Origin: Hansfordia pulvinata
Taxonomy: Eukaryota; Ascomycota; Sordariomycetes; Xylariales
Length of the DNA stretch: 64,000 nucleotides
Direction: 5' to 3'
NCBI GenBank assembly: GCA_006538405.1
Contig: BJKQ01000005.1
Location: 2,232,001 to 2,296,000 of the forward strand
Each line of letters opens with the position of its first letter. Within the stretch, counting starts at the first letter, position 1. Shown in pieces: positions 35,726 through 46,051 of the stretch. A program made the translations under genes and the position numbers. The notes below the pieces were generated by a model. It was not told the DNA's origin. It ran no database searches and was given only the letters and a program-made list of their open reading frames with translations.

Positions 35726-38530
35726 ACCTCTTCGCGATGCTCAGTATCCAACTCTCGACCGCCAACGAATCCCTCATCAACCTCCCTCCCCGCTATCCGA
35801 GCGGGAACTACCCGATCCGCGCTTCAAGTTAGCCCGACTACAACTACTAATACCACCAAAACCCTCCCTCCCTTACCAAGCTGCCGGGACGGACGGGGCG
35901 GCGCCTAAGCACGATAGATCGATGTGGCCACCAGCCGTTTCTTTGAAGGGAGACGGGTGAGCAGAAGCCGAGATGGGGGCCAGAAACATACATTTTCCCA
36001 TTTTTCGAGATCTAGAGTCGAGCCACGGGCCACAACAAAGAAGACTGCGAGCGCGTTTCTTCAACACGTTTGACTTTGAGGCTACTTTGGTTGACGAGGT
36101 GCGCACTTGCTTGTGGGATCGCTCACACGAGACAAAGAAAGCCGTCTCGTCATTGTTCCGCAGAGCAAGCATTTGACGCCGCAAGACTGAGGGCGGAGAA
36201 GACGAGACACTGCTCCGTCCATGGGACAACTTCAAACCCAGTACGGCCAGATTACACCAACACAGTCCGAGTTCCTTCCAGTTCCTCATAGCCAGCTTCA
36301 AGGGTGGCTGTTATGCGGTCTTCACCTCAACTCCTCCTGGGCGGGCACTTTCGGTGAGCGTATCTAGTTGCCTCGAGACTCAGAGCTGATGGCTTGTCCA
36401 TCCACGGCCAGAATCACCCATTCACGCCAGCGACTCCCCAGCCCCCGGAGCATGAGTCCTCGCGCCCGCCAGCAAACGGGTGCGCAAGCCACTGCCACCG
36501 GGCACTTCAATCATCAACTCGCCCGTCCAGACCTGCCGCAGCCAGGACAGACAGAACTCTTCCACAGCGGCTCGCAGCCGCCTCCCCTCTGCCTCCCCTT
36601 CCACCAGACCACCGTAAACCCAGGTGGCTGGCCTGCCACATAGGCCCAGACTCCTGCGGGCTCCAAGCACCGCCTCCCACGCTCTCGCGTTACCCTCCAA
36701 TAGCACGGCGTCTTCCGACGCTCTTCCGAAGACGCGCGCCTCGCAGTCACGTAGAGACAGAGTGGGCCGACTGCTTGGGCTTGCCCGGTCTCTTGAGCCG
36801 GCTCCCGTCTCTCGCCCCATCTATTCCTCAGGGATCCCTGAGCCGCCGCCGCCGCCTCGTCAGCTTTCAATAGACCGCTGCTTGCCCCCTCCCCTCCCCT
36901 CGCACCTCGCAGGGAGCCGCGAGAGTACAGGATACAAAGGCAGTTTGTCGACACGGCTGGGCGTCTCCCCAGTTACCGCCGGACACTCGTCTCCTCCCAC
37001 CCCTCCCTTTTCGAGTTTCACGGCGCGTGCACATGACCCCTCCATCCCGCGTCAACGTACGACAGGCCCCTTCCCGCCATCCGATCCGATGTGGGAGAAA
37101 CGAGGCAACACCCTAGAGAAGTATTGCCTGCAGCTTCCACTAGTTGCGGTATCCAATATCCGGGACGGTATGCATACACACACACACACGCACGCCGCGG
37201 CCCTGTTTCCCGTAAGCATGGCTCTGCATGGCCCGCGGTCCCAGATCGCAGCTCGCAACGCCTTCTGCAACGGGTCGTCGACGCAGGATCGCGGGAGGGC
37301 TTCTCGACTCAAAGGGCGCCCTGCCGCGCACATGCCGTCGACGCACGTTTAAACGGTGAATAACAGCGGAGTTGATCTTCCCCGTGAAGGGTCTCTCTCC
37401 GTACGCCGCCGCCAAGGGGGCCTTGTCCCTAGTCACCCTTTCTTCCGATATGCAGTGGCTATTTTCCGGCCACCCCAAACTCAGTGAGTGGCGACTTGAG
37501 GCTTGGCCGGGGCTTCGTGGCACACTGCGAATGAGTCAAGTACGGGACGCGGACGTGAGAATCAGCGATAGGGTGCGGCGACGATCCCGCGAGGAGTCCA
37601 TCTCGGCGGGCGCAGGGGAGCCAGTCGCCGGGCCCGCCCCTGTCGTCACGCCCTCCTCACTGTCCTTTTTTCCCCCGGACCTTGATCCCCATCAGCGGGG
37701 CTTATACCTCTTGAGGAGCAGATGAGGCGATCCAGCCCCCCTGGAGACAGGGCATCCGTCGAGTTGCAGACGCCCTAAGGCAGCGGCCCGCTGTGATAGA
37801 GACCACAGTTTGTCACGCGCCGCGCCCTGCAGAGCACAGGCTTCTGTCTGCGTGTGCGCGGTACGAGCCGCCTGCATATCCGCATCTGGCCGCTCCGCCT
37901 CGTGTATACGAGTTGCCCGATCTCCAAGAGACTCTTGCTTATGCCCTGCATCGCATCTGCACCCGAGAGACGACATGGCCACGTAGGGGGGAGAGGGCAG
38001 GGCTGAACGTGCCGAGCCGCACGCGAGTCAGACTCGTAATGGACCTTGCTAGGCTGTCTGCTTTGGCTGCATATCGATGATGGCGTGTCGTCCCTTGTTC
38101 ACTCATCGAGTTGCCGCCTCGGGTATACCAGCGGCTTCATGCCTCCTCGAGTCGGACAGTGGCTTGCGGGGGTGGTTGGCAGAGGACGCACAAGTTGACG
38201 CCACTCGGCAGAGGGAAATCTCCTCGGCTTCCCCAGTCCGTGTGTAGACGCCTACGGAAGAGCCTTTGACGTGTCGTGTTGACCCATGCTGGTGTCCGCC
38301 CAATGAGAGCAATCTTGCAAGTGTACAAACACCGCTCCGAGGTCCCTCGTAAGCCCTTGAAGCCGGCCAGGTTGCTAGGTACCCAGTCAAGATAGCCAGC
38401 GGGTGTCTCTCATGTTCATGGTACAAACAAGGGACCGCAAGGGGGCGTAACAAGAATAACGACGCGTCACGCCCGCGCACTGCTACCTTGGTTCCCAGGT
38501 TGACAAGAGGGGGTGGATGTTCAAGGTCTC

Positions 38531-40221
38531 TCAGAAACGTCTCTTCTTCTTGGCAGGAGCTGCAGCCTTCCTCTCAAGCTCTTTGGCCAGCTCGGCTCTC
38601 TTCCGTTCTGCTCTCTTGTCCTCGTCTTCCGACTCGGGCTTCTCCTCGGGCGGATGGGACTCTGCAGCATTCTCTGTCCCACCGCGGCCCTTCCCAACAA
38701 CCACCTCCCGGCGGCCAGGCGACTTGGGGCTGGTTTCACCCGACCCGTCGTTGGGGGTGTGCGGGCGCTTCTCGACGCGGCTCTCGTCCACCGGCCGGGG
38801 CCTGCCCCCAATAACACCAAGGCCACCGGGGCGCGCTCTACTGGGTTGCGCCTGCGCCTGCGGTTTTGGGAGAGCCTCCTCCTTCTCATCCTCAGATCCC
38901 GACGCAGTGTCATCGTCGTGAATTTGAGCCGGGGGAGGGGAAGGGGAAGGTTGCCTTGGGGGAGGAGATGCGGGCTTCCGAGGCGGGCTTGGCTTCTTGG
39001 AGCCCCCTATCATCCCAGCGGCGCTCTAGATTTGCTGGCCCCTTTAGGCCTGGGTATGTCTTCCGCGTCTGAAGTGTCTGAAGCCGTGTCGTCAGTATCC
39101 GTGAGCGCCATTGGCCGTGACACCTCTCTCGCGGGCGCCTGGCTCGACTCTTTCGCCCCGCCGATGCTACCCACCTGGGACCGAGATTGGCTTCCTGGTT
39201 CCGTCTTGTGCTGTAGAATTTCTGAGGTGTCATCCTCCGACTCGGTAGCATCGTCGTCTGTGGCATCTCCGGCTCTGTCTTGGCGAGAGGACCGCAGATG
39301 GGGAGGGGTGTCTTGCACCTGGAAGTCTGCATCGCCGTCACCGACAGACTTGTCATCCCCAAGCTGTGTCCCGGGCTCGGGGCCCGGTGGGTCACCGCCG
39401 TGGCGCTGGACGGCAGCTCGCGGGTCGGTGCCGATGCTCTTCCACCAGTCATTGAGGCGGCTGGAGATGCCGACGTCTGCCGTGGGGCTACCCGAGGCGG
39501 CACCATTGAACACGTCTCTGACCAGAGATGCCGGGTCTGGGTATGTGCTCCTGTGGTGAGTCGAGGTTTCCCAAGCACTCCGGTCGAACGGAGCGAGGCC
39601 CTTGATCTTGTCGTCGGCAGCGGCTCTGGTCACCTTGCGCTTCCCCGCAAGCGAGTTGAACACATGCTCCAGGCCGGCGCCCAGCGACTCCAGCTTGTCC
39701 ACCAGCCTGTAGATGACGGCGTCCTTGTCGTGGATCTGGGAGACTAAGCCGTCGATATCCCGAGCTTGTGCGTGGTGGGACTGGATCAGTGGGAGCACGA
39801 GCTCGGACGCCAGCGCAGACGAGGGGCCCCTGGCGAGGTGAACCGGCCACTGAAGCGGCTTGAGAGGTTGTGGTAGCACACACTGGATATGCAGCATCAG
39901 GCTCTCTGGAGAAGAGCGGTCTGAGGGAGCTGCGGCCAGGGCGAGAGTGGTCTGGCCGTGGTCCGCGGACGAGGGGTCGAAGGCGGCCTTGAGCTTGGAG
40001 AGGAAGACACTCCACTGGTCCGGGTCGCCGTCGCTCAGGTCGATGCTCGTGTCCTCGTTGAGACTCCGGCGCAGGATGCCCTTGCGGTCGAGCGTCTCGG
40101 ACCAGACGTGGGCGAGATCCGTGATGTGGATGGTGTACGACGCGGGGCCAAAGTCGGATGCGACCAGAAGGGCCGGGGAGTCTGGGAAGGCGGGCAGAGC
40201 TTGCCACCTCTTGGCGGTCAT
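38531..40221 (-). CDS. NEJ1: Nej1/XLF, non-homologous end-joining factor, one frame break
   Basis: XRCC4-like factor that supports DNA ligase IV at Ku-bound double-strand breaks. The N-terminal XLF head begins MTAKRWQALPAFPDSPALLV with DFGPASYTIHITDLAHVWSE; the coiled-coil stalk follows at about 155-195. The rest is acidic/Ser-rich and disordered. The first frame (40221 to about 39014) stops at a TGA, while a second frame (39013-38531) carries the expected tail: IGGSKKPSPPRKPASPPP, GGLGVIGGRPRP, a Glu/Lys-rich helix and a terminal AKKKRRF that fits the Ku-binding motif of XLF/Nej1. Adding one base at the CCC of 39014-39016 joins them as APLGMIGGSKK, like the conserved LGxIGGxK element. About 563 residues if joined. 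A 149-base intron is an alternative (see rejected items). Confidence 0.87.
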
Positions 40222-41364
40222 GGTGAACCGGATTGTTCGTCTGGTGGCGGCCGGAAACCTACCTACTCAGCTTACTTGTTGGGCGTTGAGCTTGGGCCGA
40301 GTAGACTATAGACCCGAGTACTCAGTATGGTTGTGGTGAATGGCAGTCTACGCGCTGTAATGCAAAAAAAAAAAAAGAGGTGCGGCGCGTGTGGCAAAGC
40401 GACGGAGATGGCGTTGAGTTGAGGCGGCCTGGCACGACGACGATCTCCGAAGATGGCGGCGGAGTACGAAGGTACTTACTGGGCGCGGCGGAAAACGGTG
40501 GGTGCAGTGAGTACTGGAGTAAACACCAGCCAAATGGGTTACATCGGAGGCAAGGATACAGTTTTATGACCTCGCACCAGTGGCTGCAATTACGCTCCCG
40601 CGGCCGTCCATTGGATGGCTGCGTTACGGTGCATGGCACAAGGCTACCGTGTTGCGGCTTACCTAAGGTACGGTAGTGACAGAGGTACTTTCCACCAACA
40701 ACAACAAATCACACATTGTGAGGCTATCCGGACCTACCCTCGCCAATGAGTCCAATGTCAAGCGCCACGCCGGGAGCCGCCCAGCCCGTATAGCACCGGA
40801 TCCCCACTCTTTGGACCGTGAACCTAATATGCGAGTATCACCCGGCAGATGACCCCTACTCGACACACACGTCGACAGGACGCACGCAGCCGCTCGCCAA
40901 TAGCTGACGAAGGAGCACGTTCCAGTCAGTCCTGCTCGTAAGGACGAACTTTCAAGTGGCGTTCTCTCAGAACCATTCCCGGAAATCACGCCTCGCTGCC
41001 GTCACTCTACCCCCCGGACGCCCTAGAAGGGGACGAGCGCCAAACGTCATACAGCATCCTCCCTGCACAACCCTCTTTCCTTACCCTCCCCCGAACGCCT
41101 GAAAGCCACTCCGGGGAGAGCATACCAGCTATCAGATCCGAAATATCCCCAGAGCCTGTGCGTCGTGGGCTTGCAGCACATGACCTCCTGCCCACCACCT
41201 CCGCAGTCGTATCCCGAGGACCCGAACTGTCACGCCTGACGCCTCACAAAAGCCGGATGCCGTGTAATCCAACTGTGCAATGGACGGGGCAGGCCGGCCA
41301 GGAAGAGAGAGATCATCTGGGAAGCCGCTTTCCGTCCCCAACGAAAAAAAAAAAAGGTATGCGG

Positions 41365-41858
41365 CTTTCCCGCTTACACGCGTCGCTTTAGCGCTTTGGT
41401 GTGTCACGGCAAGCAGGGTACACGACAGGAAGATCCCACGTTCCCTCGCCTCATGCTGTCTTGGTCGCCTCGTCGAGAAAACCCTGTAGATCCAAAGCAA
41501 CACTTACACACACACAGGAAAGAAGGGACCTTCCCGCCGGGCGAACGGATAGGCGTCCAGCCGCTTTCGCGCCGCGCCGGCGCCGGCGCCGCCCCGGGTG
41601 TGTCACGCCAGAGCAGGCTACGACGATAGGAAAGATCCCCACGTTTCCCCGCCACCATATGCTGTCTTGGACGCCTCGCTCAATGAAAAGGAGCCCGACA
41701 GGTCTCCCAAAGCACCCTCGCCTCACACCAAGAAAAGCCCTGCCGGCCGGCGGCAGCGAGCAGATAAGTAGGTAGGCATTCTGCCGACCCGCGCGGGGCC
41801 AACAGCCGGCTGTGGACGCGGCAGTCTTGTTGTTTTTGGGGAACCGTAAGCGGGAAAG
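41365..41858. repeat. Diverged ~200-base tandem duplication inside 13-base inverted repeats
   Basis: Two related copies start at about 41398 and 41597, each beginning GTGTCACG and sharing GCTGTCTTGG and the order of several other words; a degenerate third copy may start near 41895. The block is bounded by a perfect 13-base inverted repeat, CTTTCCCGCTTAC at 41365-41377 and its complement at 41846-41858. No target-site duplication or ORF was seen. It could be a decayed non-autonomous element, or tandem duplication alone. Confidence 0.6.
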
Positions 41859-41945
41859 TGTTTCTTGTTCCCACGCGGCATACCACAGCCGAAACACGAC
41901 AGGCGGCGTTCCCGCGCCGTCTTGCCGCCGGTCCCAAAGCAGCAG

Positions 41946-41977
41946 GGTGGTGGTGGTGGTGGTGGTGGTGGTGGTGG
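41946..41977. repeat. (GGT)n microsatellite
   Basis: About ten GGT units, immediately after the tandem-duplication block. Confidence 0.9.
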
Positions 41978-42569
41978 CTCCGTCACGGCCTGAGTTACCA
42001 CTTCGCTCTCACTCCCCAGTCCATCACCAGTCAGCTGCTGCGGCGTGGATTTGCTGGTTGCTGATGCCGCTGCTGGTACCGGCACTGACTGTGTCACTCC
42101 TCTGCTCTTCTTCATCGAAAGAGGGGAGGAAAGCGATGTCTATTCGCATGGGGAGGGGTGTGGTGGCACTTTGTGTCGCTGTTGTTGTGCTTGCAATGAT
42201 TGTATTGTATGTGCCTGCGAGAGAAGTCGGAGCCGGAGTCAGGGGTTGAAGCCGGCAGGTGCTGCTCAGCTACGCTCCCGCGCCCCCAATACTCGAGACT
42301 GGAAAGTCGTAAGAATGCTCTGATTCATAGGTATTCACCGAAAGGTAAAGCAGTAGAGATACGCAATGTGAAAAGCTGGCTTTATGACAAATTGGCCTGA
42401 AGAGCTAGCACATAAAGACAATGACACCGTGAGCGTGAAGTGACTAGTGCTGGCATCGTGAGGAACGCGTCAACACATTTCTGGATAGTATTCACGATTG
42501 CTTTCACCAGTGAATAGGCCTCAAAAACCATGTTCTTTTTAATCGCTATTTACACGGAGCCGGCCGTCT

Positions 42570-45016
42570 CTAGAGCGCGCTGTACGCCGGCTTGGGCTCG
42601 TTCCTCGAGTTCCACTTCGTCTTGGCCTTGTCGAACGCGTTGCCCGGCGCGCTGCCGGCCATCTTCACCTTGTCCGCCATCCAGTCCATCGAGCTCTTCT
42701 TGTTCTTCTGCTGGATCTCCTGCTCCAGCCTCTGGATCTCCTCCTCGCTGGCCCCCTGGCTGTCGGCGCCGGGGCCCTGCTGCCCGGCCTCTCCCCCGCC
42801 GGCCGCTTCGCGCTGCTCCTTCTCCTCCTTCTCCTGCTTCTCCAGCTGCGCCTCCTCGTTCCTGAGCTCGGTCTCGTCAATGTCTTCGAAGCCGATCCGC
42901 CTCAGGATCGGCCCCGTGGCGTGGCGGTAGAGGGTGTGGCCCTCGACGAGGTCGCTGACGTCCACGTTCTCCACGCCCTTGACGTTCAGGACCGGGTGTA
43001 GGCCGGCCACGCCGTACTGAATGCTGCTGCTCCTGTACAAGAACGCCAGGATGTAGTCTTTCGTGCTGTAGGCGTTGACGACCCGACCAGTGACGACGGA
43101 TCGGATCCGCCTCCAGTCGGCAGAGCTGCAAGGGGTCGGGGCTCCCAGCATGATGGCGTTCTCGACAAGGCCAAAAGCCTTGCGCTGGGCCAGCTCCTGC
43201 AGACACTTGTAGATGACCTTGGCGCCCAGAGAGTACCCTACCAATGTCACAGGACGCTCGCCCTGGGCCTTGTTGATGATGGCGTCGGCCAGGACCTCGC
43301 CCGCCTTCTGGGCTCTCTGGTTGGCCACCATCCAGGGGTTGTCAATGATGCGGCCGGCGTTGACCAGGGCCAGAGGCCACAAGCCGGCCATGAGGGCGGC
43401 AAACACGGTCCTCTTGACAATCTCCACGCGGGCAAACTTCCAGGCCGCGGACGTGACAAGGGTGTACAGGGAGTTGCCGAGGTTCATCAGAGCCTCGAGC
43501 TCGTAGCGCAGGGCAAAGGACTCCTGGGCCTGGCCGATGAACCGCCACGGGAGGACGACGTCGTCCTTGTCGCTGATCCAGCCGGAGATCCCAATGGCCA
43601 CGCGCAGACGGTGGGTCTCGGCCTCGGTGGCCGCCTGCCTGAACCTCTTTGAGCGGACGGGAACAAAGGCAAAGTCCTCCACGTCCCGGGTGTACTTCTC
43701 CATCGCCTTGCTGGTCATCCTGGCCCCGTAGGCGCCGAACAGGCCGCCCACAAGCACACCGCTCCCGGCGAGTGCGCCCAGATAGCCGGCGGTGGCTGTG
43801 GCCCCGAGACCGATGCCGCCGAGAACGGTGCCGAGGCCGGCGGCTAGGAAAGGGGCCGCCAGGCCGCCGGTGATGCCGATCAGCAGGGCGCCGCCGACGC
43901 CAGCTGCGCCCATTTTCAAGCGACGGGCCATCTTGTTTTCCTCGGCGCGCTTCTTGGTCTCCTCGTCGGCAGACATGTCCTGGGCGGCGGACAGGAGGCC
44001 CTTGGCGATCTTGGTCTCATCCTGAGAGAGGATCTGCACCGGGAGACCCAGGCTGGTGGAGAGATAGAGGAGCAGGGTCCTGGAGTGGGCGCGGTAGTGC
44101 TTGAGGCTCAGCATGAGCAGGAGGAGGGAGTGGAGGACGAGGGTTCTCTTGGCCTGGGACATTTGGCGAAGGGGGGTGTCGATCGGGGCGTAGAGCTTGG
44201 TCAGGGCCGTGTCGGCTTCCTGTTCCACCTGGCTGCTCTTGACGCCTTCGAGGACGTTGTCGTCCTGCATCTCGGGGAGTCTGACTTGTCGGCGGTGGAG
44301 GGGCGGTCATCGGGGGCCTGGGTGGCGTTGACGACCTCGCCGACGCGGAGGATGACGCTGTCGCGCCAGTCGTCGAAGAAGTTGAGGGCGGCTTCCTTGA
44401 GCTGGACCATTTTCTGGTCGCTGACCTCCTTGGTGCGCTTGGCGAGGTCGGACTTTTGCTTGTCGGCGAGCTTGCGTGCCTTTTTCTCCTGGGCCTTTTC
44501 TTCCGGCGTTTTTTCTTGGGTCTTGTCGTCTGGGGTTGTCGTCTGAGCCTTGTCTTCAGTGGTGGGCGAAGGGTCATTGCTTTCTTCCTTTAGTTCTTCT
44601 GGGCCATCTTGCTTGGGCTCCTGGGTGGTGTCTTGCATCTGGATCTTTGGGGCCTCGTCGTCGTCCTCGTCGTCGGTGTGGTATATTTTCAGCTTCTCCA
44701 CCTCTGGCAGTTGCTGGTCTGTCTCTTCTTGGGGGCTCGGCTGCTGCTGCTGCTGGTCGTCTTCGTCGGACTGGAACTGGTCGTCCTGCTCGCCCGTCTC
44801 GTTGGGGTCGAAGGTGTCGAGGATCTGCTTGCGCATGCGCTCGGTGATGTCGCAGACGAGGACGGTGAGGGCGGCGCGGTCCTCGGGAGAGACGAGGATG
44901 GTGGTGAGGGACTCGCCCTCGTCCTGCTTGTCCTGCCTGTCGCTGCGGGCGCCCTGCCCCTCCATGTTGACGGCCCCGCGTAGGGCGGAGCCGGCCTTCT
45001 GGAAGACGGAGGCCAT
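42570..45016 (-). CDS. MIL1: Mil1/TMCO4 (DUF726) family alpha/beta-hydrolase-like protein, one frame break
   Basis: Family of predicted lipase-like membrane proteins; yeast Mil1 binds the mu-type adaptin Apm2 and acts in the endosome/Golgi system. About 815 residues if the frame is joined. Residues 1-245 are acidic, Gln/Lys/Glu-rich and helical. Then come DDNVLEGVKSSQVEQEAD and a long Gly/Ala membrane region (GALLIGITGGLAAPFLAAGL through LGGIGLGATATAGYLGALAG). The hydrolase core has the nucleophile elbow GYSLG in TLVGYSLGAKVIYK, followed by ENAIMLGAP and NAYSTKDYILAFLYR. The tail is a Glu/Gln coiled coil. The frame changes between about 44283 and 44270; one missing base in the GGGG at 44274-44277 restores SDSPEMQDDN. 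A 65-base intron with a weak GTCGTC donor would also restore frame. Confidence 0.87.
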
Positions 45017-46051
45017 TGTCGGAGCGGCGTTGCCAATTGATCGTCGTCGTCAGCGTGGTCTATCTCAATATTGGGCGACGTGTGCAGTGGGTGGTTGGGT
45101 GCTGCTGCTGCTGAGGGGACGGCCAGGCTGCGTCTTCTTGTTCTTGTACTCGTAGGTTGCAAGCGTGGCGAGGAAAGTCGGCGATTTGTCCAGCACGGCC
45201 GATTCCTGAGCTACGTCATCCACCAATGCCCGTTCGCAGGCCGCGCCACCGCCACCACTACTGAGCCAAGTTAGTGGGTGGTTTTAGCACTGTGGCCACT
45301 GCGCTCCGTCATCACCACTTAACTCCACCACCACCACCTCATTCAAGTACATGTATCTAACCTAACCTCTGTACACCACAGAGCGACGAGAACTCATACG
45401 TACAATAAGGCTCTAGAGACAAGTAATCGCCACTCGTCTAGACTTTCTGGTCTAGCTGGATTCATGACGACGTCTGCTGGAATTGATGCTGCTATCATGG
45501 CCATGATTTCCTTCACCCACGGGTCAGACAGGCTTCATCACCGGCTTCAGTCTCAGCCTTGAACGCCCGGTCGATTCCACTCTAAATCACCATAATGTCG
45601 GGGCTTTCCGGTAGCCAGAGTCCGATCGGGAATTATTGTTCTCATGTCATATAGCCGGCACATTTTTCAGACGCCCGAAGCGTTGCTGCGGCTGCATACT
45701 ACCTCTCCGTGCCCCAGGCAACCTGGACGAAAGATGCCAGCTCACGACCATTGAATGCGCGCAGGCGCATACAGTCTCCACGCGGCCGATGACGATTTTT
45801 ACATCATTCAGAATTCATATTTGCCCTGTTTACCAGCTCATTTTCTTCTTGTCCAGGCTGTTCATCCGTCGGTGCGCGGCTCTTTGCAACCCACCACTGG
45901 CCTTCCACACTTCCCGTCTTCGCCTCTCACTCGGTCCAGTCATATCAGCTTCGACGCTCTATCCTCGACGACACGTTTCTGTCGCCTCTGGTTTCTCATC
46001 TCTGAGATACAAACACTACGGGTAGTCTCTGCCGCCACATCATGCTTCATC
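45017..46051. promoter_or_regulatory. Divergent upstream region of MIL1 and F-box-like gene
   Basis: About 1 kb between the two starts. The MIL1 side carries a CTG/CAG-type tract just before the start. The right side reads as a pyrimidine-rich leader from about 45830. In-frame upstream codons to 45755 exist for the F-box-like gene but look like leader. Confidence 0.55.

Larger units (their letters stand above)
25397..38530. other. 13 kb gene-poor, microsatellite-rich region
   Basis: No supportable protein gene on either strand between the convergent ends of the forkhead-like gene and NEJ1. The longest open frames (for example 29232-29993 minus, 36624-37352 plus, 28432-29061 plus) give Arg/Ser/Pro/Cys/Trp-rich translations without domains. 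Composition is not AT-rich, so it does not look like a RIP-degraded repeat block. It holds CT, CA, GA and CAA tracts, a G18 run and TAGGTACC-type words. On the plus strand, about 33.9-35.0 kb is G/T-rich and about 35.4-36.6 kb is A/C-rich, a skew switch suggesting divergent transcription from near 35.1-35.4 kb. Non-coding RNA or long regulatory DNA is possible; repeats recorded separately. Confidence 0.6.
40222..42569. other. Intergenic with a diverged tandem duplication
   Basis: 2.3 kb with no supportable gene. The first several hundred bases are the NEJ1 upstream region. From 41365 to about 41980 lies a repeated block described separately. The remainder up to the MIL1 stop shows nothing recognisable. 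Confidence 0.65.

Noticed and set aside
36624..37352. 242-codon plus-strand ORF
   Set aside because: Arg/Ser/Pro-rich without motifs, and includes a translated CA repeat; looks like chance in C-rich DNA.
39026..39174. 149-base intron in NEJ1 (GTGGGT donor, CTAG acceptor)
   Set aside because: It restores frame, but the removed stretch is acidic and coding-like, and splicing would delete part of the LGxIGG element that a one-base correction rebuilds. Not excluded without cDNA.
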